Part shown: piece after piece, positions 45,210-55,364 of the stretch
Numbering within the stretch: the first letter of the stretch is position 1
Layout: each line of letters starts with the position of its first letter
From: Pandoraea horticolens
Lineage (GTDB): Bacteria > Pseudomonadota > Gammaproteobacteria > Burkholderiales > Burkholderiaceae
Length of the DNA stretch: 64,000 bases
Direction: 5' to 3'
Assembly: GCF_902459555.1 (NCBI RefSeq)
Contig: NZ_CABPSM010000016.1
Span: 1 to 64,000, forward strand
Position numbers and translations under genes: made by a program
The notes under the pieces: model-generated
The model's input: only the letters and a program-made list of their open reading frames with translations
What the model was told of the DNA's origin: nothing
The model's database searches: none

Positions 45210-46697
45210 TCACGACGATGCCGCCGCTGCCGACGCCGTCCCGGCGTTGGCCGGTACCGAGCGCTCTTCCCAACCACCGCCGAGCGCCTTGTACAGCGTG
45301 ACGAGATTGGTCCAGCGCGCCAGACGTGTGGCGATCAGCGTTTGCTGCGCCGAGTACAGCGAGCGTTGCGACACGAGCGCGTTCAGATAGCTGTCCACGC
45401 CGTTGCGATAGCGCAGGTCCGAGAGCTTGTAGCTCTCGTCGCTCGCCTTGACGAGCGACTCCTGCGCCGCGACCTGATCGTCGAGCGTGCCGCGTGCGGC
45501 CAACCCGTCGGACACCTCGCGGAACGCCGTCTGAATCGCCTTCTCGTAGTTGGCGATCTCGATACGCTTCTGCACCTTGGCCAGATCGAGGTTGGCGACG
45601 TTCTGCCCGCCGGCGAAGATCGGCAGCGTGATGGTCGGTGCGAACGACCACGCACCCTGCCCGCCCTTGAACAGATTGCTCAGCGAGGCGCTGGCCGTGC
45701 CGGCGTTTGCCGTCAGAGAAATCGTCGGGAAGAACGCCGCACGCGCAGCGCCGATGTTCGCGTTGGCGCCCTTGAGCGTGTGCTCGGCCGCCGTGACATC
45801 CGGACGCCGCAGCAACAGATCCGAAGGCAACCCGGCTGGCAAATCGGTAAGCAGACCTTGCCCATCGAGCGGACGTCCCGGCGGCAAATCGGCCGGCAAC
45901 GGCTGGCCGATGAGCAGCGCGAGCGCATTTTCGTCCTGTGCGACCTGACGCGTGTACTGCGCGAAATTCGCTCGCGCCGTATCGACCGGCGTTTGCGCCT
46001 GACGCAGATCCAGCCCGGAGGCCGTGCCCACGTTGAAGCTGCGCTTGGTCAGGTTATACGACGATTCCTGGCTCTTGAGCGTGTCGGCCGTGAGTCTGAG
46101 CAACTCCTGATCCGCCAGCCAGGTGAGGTACGCCGTGGCCACTTCCGAGATCAGCGTCATATGCGCTGCCTTGGCCGTGTCCTCGCTCGCCAGATACTTC
46201 TCCAACGCCTGATCCTTCAGGCTCTGGATACGACCGAACAGATCGAGTTCATACGACGTGAAACCCACACCAACCTGATAGTTACGGTTGATCCCTGCAT
46301 GTCCCGACGACGACAAATCCGCCGGCGAGCGCTGAACCGTCGCCTGCCCTGCCGCCCCGACCGAGGGCAGCAGCGCCGAGCGCTGGATCTGATACTGCGC
46401 ACGCGCCGCTTCGATGTTGAGCATCGAGACTCGCAGATCGCGGTTGTTCTCCAGCGCGATCTCGATCAGCTTCCGCAGGCGAGGATCGGTGAAGAAATCT
46501 CGCCAGCCCAGATCGGCGGCCACCAGGGCATTGCTGCCGGTGGTGCCGTTCTGGTTCGCCGCCCCGGACGTCTTGTAGGCCGGGCCAGTGGGGAACGACG
46601 TGGCCACCGGTGCCTCGGGCCGCTCATAGTGCGGCGCGAGGGTACAGCCTGCCAGGAACGCTGCCGCCAAGGCCATCGGCAATGCTTTGTGCTTCAT
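45210..46697 (-). CDS. oprB: RND efflux outer-membrane lipoprotein (OprB/OprM-like)
   Basis: The 495-residue product has lipobox FLAGC (Cys18) followed by TLAPHYERPEAP. Two OEP repeats follow, with DPRLRKLIEIALENNRDLRVSMLNIEAARAQYQIQRS, VGFTSYELDLFGRIQSLKDQAL and the RRPDVTAAEHTLKGANANIGAARAAFFP signature. It forms the outer-membrane channel of the tripartite pump. It is the third gene of the minus-strand operon, 2 bases after the pump gene. The C-terminal tail is Ala/Ser rich. The symbol follows the Burkholderia BpeAB-OprB layout and is not proved. Confidence 0.88.
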   Translation of the reverse strand: MKHKALPMALAAAFLAGCTLAPHYERPEAPVATSFPTGPAYKTSGAANQNGTTGSNALVAADLGWRDFFTDPRLRKLIEIALENNRDLRVSMLNIEAARAQYQIQRSALLPSVGAAGQATVQRSPADLSSSGHAGINRNYQVGVGFTSYELDLFGRIQSLKDQALEKYLASEDTAKAAHMTLISEVATAYLTWLADQELLRLTADTLKSQESSYNLTKRSFNVGTASGLDLRQAQTPVDTARANFAQYTRQVAQDENALALLIGQPLPADLPPGRPLDGQGLLTDLPAGLPSDLLLRRPDVTAAEHTLKGANANIGAARAAFFPTISLTANAGTASASLSNLFKGGQGAWSFAPTITLPIFAGGQNVANLDLAKVQKRIEIANYEKAIQTAFREVSDGLAARGTLDDQVAAQESLVKASDESYKLSDLRYRNGVDSYLNALVSQRSLYSAQQTLIATRLARWTNLVTLYKALGGGWEERSVPANAGTASAAAASS

Positions 46698-46699
46698 AG

Positions 46700-49600
46700 T
46701 CAGTTTCCTTCCTTGGCGGGGCCGGCGTCGAGTGGTTCGTGACGCGCTTCCGGATGTTCCACGGTATCCAGTTCTTCATGAGCGAAGCGCTTGCGCACGA
46801 GCACGAAGAAGACCGGTACGTAGTAGATCGCGAGGAACGTTGCCGCCAGCATACCGCCTATCACGCCGGTGCCGATAGCGTGCTGCGAGGCCGAGCCGGC
46901 GCCGTTCGAGATCGCAAGCGGCAACACCCCGAGAACGAACGCCATCGACGTCATCAGAATCGGGCGCAACCGCAGCCGCACCGCTTCCATCGTCGCTTCC
47001 ATCAGCGAGCGGCCCTCCTCCTGCAGATCCTTGGCAAATTCCACGATAAGAATCGCGTTCTTCGCCGACAGACCCACCGTGGTGAGCAGACCCACCTGGA
47101 AGTACACGTCGTTCGACAACCCGCGCAGCGTTGCGGCCAGCAGTGCCCCCAACACCCCCAGCGGCACCACCAGAATCACCGAGAACGGAATCGACCAGCT
47201 CTCGTACAACGCCGCCAGACACAGGAACACGATCAGGATCGAGATGGCATACAGCGCCGGTGCCTGAGAGCCGGAAATGCGCTCTTCAAACGACAGCCCC
47301 GTCCACTCCAGACCGATACCCGGAGGCAGTTGCTTTGCAATTTCCTCCACGGCCTTCATGGCGTCACCCGACGACTTGCCCGGCGCCGGCATCCCCTGAA
47401 TTTCCACCGCCGGCACGCCGTTGTAGCGTTCCAGACGCGGGGAGCCGTAAATCCACTTGCCGGTGGCGAAGGCCGAGAACGGCACCATGGCTCCGCTAGC
47501 GTTGCGCACGTACAGCTTGTTGATGTCCTGCGGCAGCATGCGGTCCTTCGGTTCCGCCATCACGTACACCTTCTTCACACGACCACGGTCGATGAAGTCG
47601 TTCACGTAGGACGAACCCCACGAGGCCGAGAGCGTGGTGTACACGTCGGCAATCGACAGCCCAAGTGCAGCCGCCTTTTCTTCGTCGACGTCCACCTTGT
47701 ACTGCGGCGTGTCGTCAAGACCGTTCGGACGCATGTTCGCCAGGTTCGGATTCTTTGCAGCCAAACCGAGGAGCTGGTTACGCGCCGCCATCAACGCGTC
47801 GTGGCCGAGGCCTGCGCGATCCTGCAGTTCGAAGTCGATACCGCCCGCGTTACCCAGTTCGGGCACCGACGGCGGGTTGATCGCGAAGATCATGGCGTCT
47901 TTCACGCTCGCGAACGCCTTATACGAACGCGCAATCACCGCCTGTACCTTCAGATCGGACGACTGACGGTCTTCCCACGGACGCAGCATCGTGAACGCCA
48001 GACCCACGTTCTGACCACGGCCGTTAAAGCCGAAGCCCGTCACCGTGAAGATCGAACGCACGGCGTCCTTTTCCTTCTCGAGGTAGTGCACCTCGACCTG
48101 CTTCATGACTTCGAGCGTGCGCTCTTGCGACGCGCCCGGCGGCAATTGCACCAGGTTGAAGAAGTAGCCCTGATCTTCATCCGGCAAGAACGCCGTCGGC
48201 ATGCGCATGAACAGGAAGCCCACCGTCGCGACGATCACGACATAGACAATCAGGAGCGGCGTGCTGCGCTTCAGAATGCGCTCCACCTGACCCTGATACT
48301 TCTTCGAGCCCTTGTCGAACGTGCGGTTGAACCAGCCGAAGAAGCCGCGCTTTTCGTGCACTTCGCCCTTCTTGATCGGCTTGAGAATCGTCGCGCACAT
48401 AGCCGGCGTAAGCACGATGGCCACCAGCACCGACAACGCCATGGCGGCCACGATCGTCAGCGAGAACTGGCGATAGATGGCCCCTGTCGAGCCGCCGAAG
48501 AACGCCATCGGCACAAACACCGCCGAGAGCACGAGCGCCACGCCTACCAGCGCGCCGACGATCTGGTCCATGGCCTTCTTCGTCGCTTCCTTCGGACTCA
48601 GCCCCTCTTCGGCCATCACCCGCTCGACGTTTTCCACCACCACAATGGCATCGTCGACGAGCAGACCGATGGCGAGCACCAGACCGAACATCGACAGGGT
48701 GTTGATGGAGAAGCCTGCCGCGCCCATGATGCCGAACGTACCGAGCAACACGACCGGCACGGCAATCGTCGGGATGATCGTTGCCCGCAGGTTTTGCAGG
48801 AACAGATACATCACCAGGAACACGAGCACGATACCTTCGATGAGGGTCTTGATCACTTCTTCGATCGAGATCTTCACGAACGGCGTGGTGTCGTACGGGT
48901 AATCGACCTTCATCCCAGCGGGGAAGTACGGCTCCAGATCGGAAACCGCCTGCTTGACCGCCGTGGCCGTTTGCAGCGCGTTCGCGCCCGTAGCCAGCGT
49001 GATGGCCAGACCCGCGGCAGGCTTGCCGTTATAGCGTGCGACCACCTGGTACGATTCGCCGCCGAGTTCGACACGGGCGACGTCGCCCAGACGCACCTGC
49101 GAGCCGTCCTTGTTGACCTTGAGCAGAATCTTGCGGAACTGCTCCGGCGTTTGCAGACGGCTTTGCGCCGTCACGGTCGCGTTGAGCTGTTGCCCCTTGA
49201 CCGCCGGTGCACCGCCCAGCTCGCCTGCCGAAATCTGCACGTTCTGCGCCTGAATGGCGGTCGAAACGTCGATGACGGTCAGGTTATAGCCGTTCAGTTT
49301 CTGTGGATCGACCCAGACGCGCATCGCGTATTGCGAGCCAAAGAGCTGCACCTGACCCACGCCGTTCACACGGCTGATCGGATCCTGCACGTTGGCGGCA
49401 ATGTAGTTCGCAAGGTCGATGTCGGTCATCCGGCCATCGTCGGAGTACGCACCGATCACCAGCAGGAAGTTCTTGGTCGCCTTGGCCACCTTGATACCCT
49501 GCTGTTGCACCTGCTGCGGCAGCAGCGGTGTGGCAAGTTGCAGTTTGTTCTGCACCTGCACCTGTGCGATGTCCGCGTTCGTGCCCTGCGAGAAGGTCAG

Positions 49601-49873
49601 CGTGATCTGCGCCGTACCCGAGCCGTCGGACGTCGACGACATGTACTCGAGGTTGTCGATACCGTTCATCTGCTGTTCGATCACCTGCGTGACCGTATCC
49701 TGAACGGTCTGCGCCGAAGCGCCCGGGTAGGTCGCAGTGATCTGCACCGAAGGCGGTGCGATGGGCGGATATTGCGAGACCGGCAGCTTCAGGATCGAAA
49801 GCGCGCCGGCCAGCATGATGACAATCGCGATCACCCACGCAAAAATCGGGCGATCGATAAAAAACTTTGCCAT
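46700..49873 (-). CDS. bpeB: RND multidrug efflux pump, HAE-1 family (AcrB/BpeB-like)
   Basis: The 1057-residue protein has the typical start [27 protein letters not shown] and 12 membrane helices with two large periplasmic loops. The proton-relay pair is in [18 protein letters not shown], with the partner Lys in [18 protein letters not shown]. It also has [14 protein letters not shown] and [22 protein letters not shown]. It expels drugs from periplasm and membrane in an AcrAB-TolC-like complex. It lies 15 bases after the fusion-protein gene. The long opposite-strand open frame across it is an artefact of codon bias. Confidence 0.94.
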   Translation of the reverse strand: MAKFFIDRPIFAWVIAIVIMLAGALSILKLPVSQYPPIAPPSVQITATYPGASAQTVQDTVTQVIEQQMNGIDNLEYMSSTSDGSGTAQITLTFSQGTNADIAQVQVQNKLQLATPLLPQQVQQQGIKVAKATKNFLLVIGAYSDDGRMTDIDLANYIAANVQDPISRVNGVGQVQLFGSQYAMRVWVDPQKLNGYNLTVIDVSTAIQAQNVQISAGELGGAPAVKGQQLNATVTAQSRLQTPEQFRKILLKVNKDGSQVRLGDVARVELGGESYQVVARYNGKPAAGLAITLATGANALQTATAVKQAVSDLEPYFPAGMKVDYPYDTTPFVKISIEEVIKTLIEGIVLVFLVMYLFLQNLRATIIPTIAVPVVLLGTFGIMGAAGFSINTLSMFGLVLAIGLLVDDAIVVVENVERVMAEEGLSPKEATKKAMDQIVGALVGVALVLSAVFVPMAFFGGSTGAIYRQFSLTIVAAMALSVLVAIVLTPAMCATILKPIKKGEVHEKRGFFGWFNRTFDKGSKKYQGQVERILKRSTPLLIVYVVIVATVGFLFMRMPTAFLPDEDQGYFFNLVQLPPGASQERTLEVMKQVEVHYLEKEKDAVRSIFTVTGFGFNGRGQNVGLAFTMLRPWEDRQSSDLKVQAVIARSYKAFASVKDAMIFAINPPSVPELGNAGGIDFELQDRAGLGHDALMAARNQLLGLAAKNPNLANMRPNGLDDTPQYKVDVDEEKAAALGLSIADVYTTLSASWGSSYVNDFIDRGRVKKVYVMAEPKDRMLPQDINKLYVRNASGAMVPFSAFATGKWIYGSPRLERYNGVPAVEIQGMPAPGKSSGDAMKAVEEIAKQLPPGIGLEWTGLSFEERISGSQAPALYAISILIVFLCLAALYESWSIPFSVILVVPLGVLGALLAATLRGLSNDVYFQVGLLTTVGLSAKNAILIVEFAKDLQEEGRSLMEATMEAVRLRLRPILMTSMAFVLGVLPLAISNGAGSASQHAIGTGVIGGMLAATFLAIYYVPVFFVLVRKRFAHEELDTVEHPEARHEPLDAGPAKEGN

Positions 49874-49888
49874 GAATAAGGCTCCGCG

Positions 49889-51121
49889 TTATTGAGCGTT
49901 GGCGGCCGAGGCAGTGCTCGCCTGCGAGGCAGGCACCGCAGCAGCCGGTGCGCTGGCACCCGCCGGTGCCGGCGTCCCCCCCGGTTGTTGCGCCGGCACA
50001 GCCTTCGCCGGTGCACCCGCACGTACCTTCTGCAGACCCGCCACGATCACCTGATCGCCCACTGCCAGGCCCGAACTCACCAGCCACTTGTCGCCGATCG
50101 CACGATCGGTCACCAGTTGACGCAGTTCGACCTTGCCTTCCTTGTTCACGATCAGCGCGGTCGGCTGGCCCTTCTGGTCACGTGTGACACCCTGCTGCGG
50201 CACCAGCAAACCGCCTTCCTTCACGCCTTCCTGAAGCTTGGCGTGCACGAACATGCCGGGCAGCAGCTCACGATTCGGGTTCGGGAAGATGGCGCGAACG
50301 GTCACCGAGCCGGTCGATTGGTCCACCGTGATGTCGGAGAACTGCAGCTTGCCTTCGAGCGGGTACTTCGTGCCGTCTTCCAGGGTCAGCTCCACCTTGG
50401 CGGCATTCTTGCCTGCGCTTTGCAGCTTGCCGTCGGCCAGAGCACGGCGCAGACGAAGCCCTTCCGTCGCCGATTGCGTCACGTCCACGTACATCGGATC
50501 GATCTGCTGAACGGTCGTCATCAGCGTGGCGGCCCCCGATTGCACGTAAGCGCCTTCGGTCACCTGCGACAACCCCGTACGGCCCGAGATCGGGGCCGGC
50601 ACGTCGGTGTAGCCGAGGTTGATTCGCGCCGTTTCGACCGCCGCCTTGCCGGATTGCACATCGGCGTCAGCCTGCAGCGCAGCAGCGACGGCGTTGTCGT
50701 AGTCCTGCTTCGAGACAGCCTCGACCGCGACCAGTTGCTTGTAGCGATCGGCCAACACCTTCGTCGAGGCCTGATTCGCGGTGGCCTTGGCCAGGGTGGC
50801 CTTGGCGTTGTCGTAGGCCGCCTGATAGGTTGCCGGATCGATCTTGTACAGACGCTGGCCTGCCTTGACGTCACTGCCTTCAGTGAAATCGCGCTTGAGC
50901 ACGATGCCATCGACACGCGCGCGCACGTCGGCAACGCGGAAGGGCGAAGTGCGTCCTGGCAGATCGGTCGTCAGTGTTACGTTCTGAGGTTGCAGCGTCA
51001 CAACGCCGACTTCCGGCACCATGCCCTGCGGCTGCTGCGGCTTCTTGCCGCATGCGGCCAAGGTCAATACCGCGAGTGCCACGGCCGTGACCATCCCCAG
51101 TGAACTTCTCTTGACGTGCAT
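49889..51121 (-). CDS. bpeA: RND efflux periplasmic adaptor (AcrA/BpeA-like lipoprotein)
   Basis: The start is ATG 51121 with GGGGGCG upstream, giving 410 residues. Lipobox LAAC (Cys24) is followed by GKKPQQPQGMVPEVGVVTL. AcrA domains in order are lipoyl (GRTSPFRVADVRARVDGIV), coiled-coil hairpin (YDNAKATLAKATANQASTKV), barrel (IDPMYVDVTQSATEGLRLRR) and membrane-proximal. The Pro/Ala-rich tail (about 375-410) is low complexity. First gene of the operon, behind a 230-base leader from the operator promoter. Confidence 0.93.
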   Translation of the reverse strand: MHVKRSSLGMVTAVALAVLTLAACGKKPQQPQGMVPEVGVVTLQPQNVTLTTDLPGRTSPFRVADVRARVDGIVLKRDFTEGSDVKAGQRLYKIDPATYQAAYDNAKATLAKATANQASTKVLADRYKQLVAVEAVSKQDYDNAVAAALQADADVQSGKAAVETARINLGYTDVPAPISGRTGLSQVTEGAYVQSGAATLMTTVQQIDPMYVDVTQSATEGLRLRRALADGKLQSAGKNAAKVELTLEDGTKYPLEGKLQFSDITVDQSTGSVTVRAIFPNPNRELLPGMFVHAKLQEGVKEGGLLVPQQGVTRDQKGQPTALIVNKEGKVELRQLVTDRAIGDKWLVSSGLAVGDQVIVAGLQKVRAGAPAKAVPAQQPGGTPAPAGASAPAAAVPASQASTASAANAQ

Positions 51122-51357
51122 ATACGCCCCCGAAAAATGGAATGCGGTCAAACAAATTGACGATACGTTGCGACGATTGCGGTTGCGACGGGATTGCAGC
51201 GGCAAAGACCGGTCTGCAATCCCGTCGCATAAAGACGGGTCGGCGAGCGCCCAAGGCCCGGGTGATCTGGCCTCAAGGCTCCCTCACATGGGTAAGGCTT
51301 TTCCCCCCAAGACGAAGGAGCTTAAATGTTCCCTGTGCAATAGAGCAAGCGGCTGCT

Positions 51358-51387
51358 ATTATAGATACATTCATGAATGTATGTAAA
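51358..51387 (-). promoter_or_regulatory. RND operon promoter with AcrR-like operator in the spacer
   Basis: On the minus strand TTTACA (51387-51382) and TATAAT (51363-51358) are spaced 18 bases. The spacer is the perfect 18-bp palindrome ATACATTCATGAATGTAT (51365-51382, sharing one base with the -35). It closely resembles the E. coli AcrR site as I remember it. The divergent TetR-family gene 83 bases away is the likely repressor. Confidence 0.8.
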
Positions 51388-51469
51388 TCACATTGCGTTG
51401 CATCAAAGTGCACCGTGTTTTTTATCGCATTTCGCAAAATTTCCGCCGCCCCACCCCTGTGACACGACG

Positions 51470-52135
51470 ATGGCCCGTAGAACCAAAGAGGAAGCGATCG
51501 AGACCCGCAATCTATTGCTCGACACCGCCGAGACGGTGTTCGCACAGAAAGGGGTGTCAAGCACATCGCTCGCCGACATCGCGGAAGCCGCTGGCCTGAC
51601 CCGCGGCGCCATTTACTGGCACTTCAAGAACAAGATCGACCTGTTCAACGCCATGATGGATCGCATCCGTCTGCCCATGGAGCGCATGATCGACGAGGTA
51701 TGCGCCGAGCCGGAGAACGGCGATCCGATGGAGCGCATGCACGATATCTGCAAGCTCGTGCTCAAGGAGACTGCGCGTAACGAGCGCCGCCGCCGCGTGC
51801 TCGACATCCTGTTCCACAAGTGTGAATACACGAACGAGATGCTCTCGGTGCTCGAGCGTCAGCGCGAAGCGTGCGCCGACGGCAAGCAGCGCATCATGAG
51901 AGACATGGAACGCGCCATTGAGCGCAATCAGTTGCCGAAGCATCTCGACACGCGCCTGGCGGCGATCATGCTGCACGCGCTTGTGGTCGGCATGATGTCG
52001 GACTGGTTGTTCCTGCCCGACTACGATCTCGGCGTGGAGTGCGATGCCGTGGTCGACGGCTTCTTCGACATGTTGCGCATGAGCCCGGCGATGCTGCGCC
52101 CGGCGAGTGAAGCGCCTCAGGCCGGCCTCGTCTGA
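51470..52135 (+). CDS. bpeR: TetR family repressor of the RND pump (AcrR/BpeR-like)
   Basis: The start is ATG 51470, giving 221 residues beginning MARRTKEEAIETRNLLLDTAETVF, the AcrR/TtgR/MtrR style. The HTH is SLADIAEAAGLTRGAIYWHFKNKIDLF (about 32-60). A long ligand domain follows, with RRRRVLDILFHKCEYTNEML and MMSDWLFLPDYDLG near the end. It is divergent from the bpeAB-oprB-like operon, with the palindrome at 51365 between. Drug binding would release it. The start has only a weak ribosome site (ACGACG), typical of lowly made repressors. Confidence 0.92.
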   Translation: MARRTKEEAIETRNLLLDTAETVFAQKGVSSTSLADIAEAAGLTRGAIYWHFKNKIDLFNAMMDRIRLPMERMIDEVCAEPENGDPMERMHDICKLVLKETARNERRRRVLDILFHKCEYTNEMLSVLERQREACADGKQRIMRDMERAIERNQLPKHLDTRLAAIMLHALVVGMMSDWLFLPDYDLGVECDAVVDGFFDMLRMSPAMLRPASEAPQAGLV

Positions 52136-52198
52136 GCGCACACGTCGAACTGCGCATCCAGTCTTTCGAGACTGCCCCCTATATAAATAAGTTAGCAG

Positions 52199-52220
52199 GC
52201 GCCCGTCACCGGGCGCTTGT
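52199..52220 (+). terminator. Terminator of the TetR repressor gene
   Basis: The stem GCGCCCG (52199-52205) and CGGGCGC (52210-52216) has loop TCAC, followed by TTGTTCGTT. It lies 64 bases after the repressor's stop. Confidence 0.65.
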
Positions 52221-52355
52221 TCGTTGGCGCCCGCCTTTGCGCGAGGCGACGCACATCGCCCCGCTTGTCCCGATTTCTCTGTTTCACAACGCGAAGTTGC
52301 CGCACCGCACGGTATTCGGATGCCGTGATACGTCAGATACCTACACAGCGTTGCA

Positions 52356-52381
52356 GCGTTATATATAATTCTACATAACGC
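52356..52381 (+). promoter_or_regulatory. ModE box overlapping the modABC promoter
   Basis: CGTTATAT (52357-52364), 7 bases, then TACATAACG (52372-52380) reproduces the half-sites of the E. coli modA operator as I remember it. A G-C pair extends it on both sides. A TATAAT (52364-52369) falls inside, so a bound ModE would cover the -10. It lies 114 bases before the modA start. Confidence 0.85.
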
Positions 52382-52494
52382 GTTGCACCCACTTCGCGAC
52401 CGGCAATCCGGCCTCGCTGCCCGATTGCATCCGAGAGTCTGCTCAAGGCGCGCGGCCTGTTCGCCGCCAGACATCGAGCCGACCTAGCCACCCC

Positions 52495-53325
52495 ATGCTG
52501 GAGACCACATTCGTGAATGCTGTCGTCATCGCTAGCCCGAAGTCCCGAACCCCGCGAAAGTCCGGCACGATACTGCATCGTGCACTGGGCGTTGCCGCCG
52601 TCGGCGCAAGCTTGTTGTTTGCCGGCCACGCCGCAGCCCAGCAAGTGTTCGCCGCCGCCAGCATGAAAGACGCTCTCGACGATTTGTCCGCCGCCTACAC
52701 CAAGGAAACCGGCAAGAAGCCGGTGCTCGTGTACGGTGCGAGTTCGACGCTGGCCCGCCAGATCGAAAAAGGCGCACCGGCCGACGTGTTCATCTCGGCC
52801 GATCAGGACTGGATGGACTATGCCCAGAAGCATGACCTGATCGACACCGGCACGCGTCGCAACCTGCTTGGCAACGAACTGGTGCTGATCGCGCCAGCCA
52901 CCACCACGGGCGACATCGATCTGAAGTCGGGCGCCGACCTCGACGCGAAGCTTGGCGACGGCCGCCTCGCCATGGGCGATCCGGCTCACGTGCCGGCCGG
53001 CCTCTACGGTAAAGCTGCGCTCGAGAAGCTCGGCATCTGGGCGAAGGTGCAAGGCAGGGTCGCCGCCGCCGACAACGTGCGTAACGCCCTGCTGCTGGTT
53101 GCACGCGGTGAAGCGCCCTACGGCATCGTGTACAAGACCGACGCCAACGCCGAGAAGCGCGTGCGCATCGCCGGCACGTTCCCGGCTGACAGTCATGCCC
53201 CGATCGTCTACCCGGTTGCCGTGACGAAGCAGGCCAACCGTGCCGACGCCGATCCGTTCTACAAATTCCTGCAAACCCCCACGGCCCAGGCCACGTTCCG
53301 GCGCTTCGGCTTCAGTCGTCCGTAA
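52495..53325 (+). CDS. modA: Molybdate-binding periplasmic protein
   Basis: The product has 276 residues, with an extended N-region (1-28) before a Sec signal core (LGVAAVGASLLFAGHAAAQ). The ModA pattern follows: VFAAASMKDALDDLSAAYTKETG, VYGASSTLARQIEKGAPADVFISAD and MGDPAHVPAGLYGKAALEKLG. These carry the Ser/Ala/Val/Tyr positions that coordinate the oxyanion. It captures molybdate or tungstate for ModBC. The start may be a later codon nearer the signal core. First gene of modABC, behind the ModE box. Confidence 0.94.
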   Translation: MLETTFVNAVVIASPKSRTPRKSGTILHRALGVAAVGASLLFAGHAAAQQVFAAASMKDALDDLSAAYTKETGKKPVLVYGASSTLARQIEKGAPADVFISADQDWMDYAQKHDLIDTGTRRNLLGNELVLIAPATTTGDIDLKSGADLDAKLGDGRLAMGDPAHVPAGLYGKAALEKLGIWAKVQGRVAAADNVRNALLLVARGEAPYGIVYKTDANAEKRVRIAGTFPADSHAPIVYPVAVTKQANRADADPFYKFLQTPTAQATFRRFGFSRP

Positions 53326-53327
53326 GC

Positions 53328-54032
53328 ATGTTCATGAGTCTCAGCCCGGAAGAATGGGGCATCGTCGAACTCAGCCTGCGCATCGGCTTATGGGGCACGC
53401 TTTGCAGCCTGCCCTTCGCCTACGGTGCCGCCTGGCTGCTCGCTCGCCGGCATTTCCCCGGCAAGGCGCTGCTCGATGCCATCCTGCACTTACCGCTCGT
53501 GCTGCCGCCGGTGGTCGTCGGCTTCGCGCTGCTCGTGCTGTTTGGCGCACAAGGCGCTATCGGCAAACTATTGCGCGAGTGGTTCAACTTCACCTTCGCG
53601 TTTCGCTGGACGGGCGCCGCGCTCGCGGCAGGCGTGATGGGCTTCCCACTGCTCGTGCGAGCGATCCGGCAAGCGCTCGAATCGTCGGACACCAAGCTGG
53701 AGCAAGCCGCGCAGACGCTCGGCGCAGGTCCGTGGCTCACCTTCTTCACGGTCACGTTGCCGCTCACTGCCACCGGCGTGCTGCACGGCTTCGTGCTCGC
53801 GTTCGCCCGGGCGCTCGGCGAATTCGGTGCAACGATCACGTTCGTGTCGAATATTCCCGGACAGACGCAGACGCTGCCGCTGGCGATTTACACCGCCACG
53901 CAGGTGCCCGATGGCGACGCGATGGTCTGGCGTCTGTGTGCGATCTCGGTCGTGCTGGCCGTGGCAACGCTCATCTTCTCCGAAGTGCTGATTCGCTTCG
54001 GTAATCGCAAGGCGCTCGGTTATGACGGTTGA
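53328..54032 (+). CDS. modB: Molybdate ABC transporter permease
   Basis: The 234-residue protein has about five membrane helices. Typical ModB pieces are LPLVLPPVVVGFALLVLFG, the coupling loop LEQAAQTLGAGPWLTFFTVTLPL and FARALGEFGATITFVSNIPGQTQTLPLAIY. It forms the dimeric channel with ModC. Start ATG 53328 is 2 bases after modA, with a second ATG at 53334. It overlaps modC by 11 bases. Confidence 0.95.
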   Translation: MFMSLSPEEWGIVELSLRIGLWGTLCSLPFAYGAAWLLARRHFPGKALLDAILHLPLVLPPVVVGFALLVLFGAQGAIGKLLREWFNFTFAFRWTGAALAAGVMGFPLLVRAIRQALESSDTKLEQAAQTLGAGPWLTFFTVTLPLTATGVLHGFVLAFARALGEFGATITFVSNIPGQTQTLPLAIYTATQVPDGDAMVWRLCAISVVLAVATLIFSEVLIRFGNRKALGYDG

Positions 54033-55128
54033 AGTTCGTCTCCAGCATTCGTTCGGCGACTTCAGGCTCGACGCCGAGTTCGCCGCAGGCATGGGGGTGA
54101 CCGCGCTGTTCGGGCCCTCCGGCAGCGGCAAGAGCACCGTCGTCAATGCCGTTTCCGGCCTGCTCAAGCCCGACGCGGGGCGCATCGTCGTGGGCGACGA
54201 CGTGCTCTTCGACAGTGCCGCCGGGGTCAACCTGCCCACGTGGCGCCGCCGCATCGGCTACGTGTTTCAGGACGCCCGCCTGCTACCGCATCTGACGGTA
54301 CGCCAGAATCTGCTCTTCGGCCGCTGGTTACGACGCCGCGACGTGGCCGCCGCAGGCACCGGGGCGATTGCGCTGGCACATGTGGTCGACGTGTTGAATC
54401 TGGGGCACCTGATGAGCCGCCGTCCGGGAGCGTTGTCCGGCGGCGAGAAGCAACGCGTGGGCATCGGCCGCGCCTTGCTGTCGTGCCCGCGCATGCTGCT
54501 CATGGACGAGCCGCTGGCTTCGCTGGATCATGCGCGGCGTCTCGAAGTGCTCGACTACCTGAACCGCATTCGTCACGAGTTGAAATTACCCGTGTTGTAT
54601 GTCACGCATTCGCTCGACGAAGTGATGCGACTGGCCGATCAGGTGGTGTTGTTCAAGGACGGCCGCACGATCTCGCAAGGCGCGCCGGCCGACGTGCTCA
54701 ACACGCATCGCGACGCGCTCGACGGCGCGAGCGAAGCGCCGGGCACCGTGCTGGAGACGCGCATCGTCGGACACGACGCGCAGTACGGTCTGACCGAGCT
54801 TGCCGTGAACGGCAGCGATACGATCCGGCTGCGGGTGCCGCGCGCCAGTGGCGACGCAGGCGATGCCTGCCGCATTCTCGTGCGCGAGCGCGATGTCGCG
54901 GTGGCCACCGCACCGCCCGTCGATACCAGCGTGCTGAACGTGCTGCGCGCACGCGTGACGACGCTGCGCGATCTTGGCGACTCGGTGGAAGTCAGCGCCA
55001 CACTCCTCGGCGATACCGCAGGCACGGCGCTGCGCGCACGCATCACGCGCTTCTCCGCCGATCAACTGCAACTGGCGTCGGGCCGCGACGTGTTTCTGCT
55101 CATCAAATCGGTGGCGCTGACGCGCTAG
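54022..55128 (+). CDS. modC: Molybdate ABC transporter ATP-binding protein
   Basis: The 368-residue ATPase has Walker [10 protein letters not shown] (31-39), signature LSGGEKQRVGIGRALL, Walker B MLLMDEPLASLD and switch YVTHSLDEVMRLAD. A C-terminal Mop/TOBE domain (about 295-365; SVLNVLRARVTTLRDLGDSVEVSATL) can bind molybdate and damp uptake. It completes modABC. Directly after its stop comes the IS630 fragment on the opposite strand. Confidence 0.95.
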   Translation: MTVEVRLQHSFGDFRLDAEFAAGMGVTALFGPSGSGKSTVVNAVSGLLKPDAGRIVVGDDVLFDSAAGVNLPTWRRRIGYVFQDARLLPHLTVRQNLLFGRWLRRRDVAAAGTGAIALAHVVDVLNLGHLMSRRPGALSGGEKQRVGIGRALLSCPRMLLMDEPLASLDHARRLEVLDYLNRIRHELKLPVLYVTHSLDEVMRLADQVVLFKDGRTISQGAPADVLNTHRDALDGASEAPGTVLETRIVGHDAQYGLTELAVNGSDTIRLRVPRASGDAGDACRILVRERDVAVATAPPVDTSVLNVLRARVTTLRDLGDSVEVSATLLGDTAGTALRARITRFSADQLQLASGRDVFLLIKSVALTR

Positions 55129-55214
55129 CTCGTCGTTGCGCAGCACCGCTGACAGCGTCGGTTGCGAGTCGGTGACGTCGCAATAGACAAGGCGTCGCAA
55201 CGGAAGCCCGGGGC

Positions 55215-55361
55215 GTAGCCCGGCAGCATCAGTCGCCCAGCACGTACTCGCTGGCGCGTGGCTTCATTCATCTTGGCCATGATCCGATTCTCCGATCAAC
55301 GTGTTGATCGGAGAACGTACAAGCTGCGATTCGGTTGTCAGGGATTGGAGAATTATCAATA
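55215..55361 (-). mobile_element. IS630-type fragment A: left end and transposase N-terminus
   Basis: Minus-strand ATG 55280 opens MAKMNEATRQRVRAGRLMLPG, the start of an IS630-family transposase, preceded by GGAGAATCGGATC. After about 22 residues family resemblance is lost; the chimeric frame runs to 55125. An almost perfect 28-bp palindrome, 55288-55315 (13-bp arms, 2-base loop), lies just upstream of the ATG. The outer end (55359 inward) matches the right end of fragment B at 21 of 30 positions by my count. It is flanked by a TA dinucleotide (55360-55361), as expected for IS630 insertion. Confidence 0.7.
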
Positions 55362-55364
55362 AGC

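Noticed and set aside
46739-49879. A 1046-codon open frame opposite the RND pump gene
   Set aside because: It is a high-GC codon-bias shadow; the translation is rich in Arg and His without domains, while the opposite strand encodes a complete HAE-1 pump.
55288-55315. A 28-base palindrome as a terminator of modC
   Set aside because: It has no U-tract and sits inside the IS fragment just before the transposase start, so I treat it as part of the IS.
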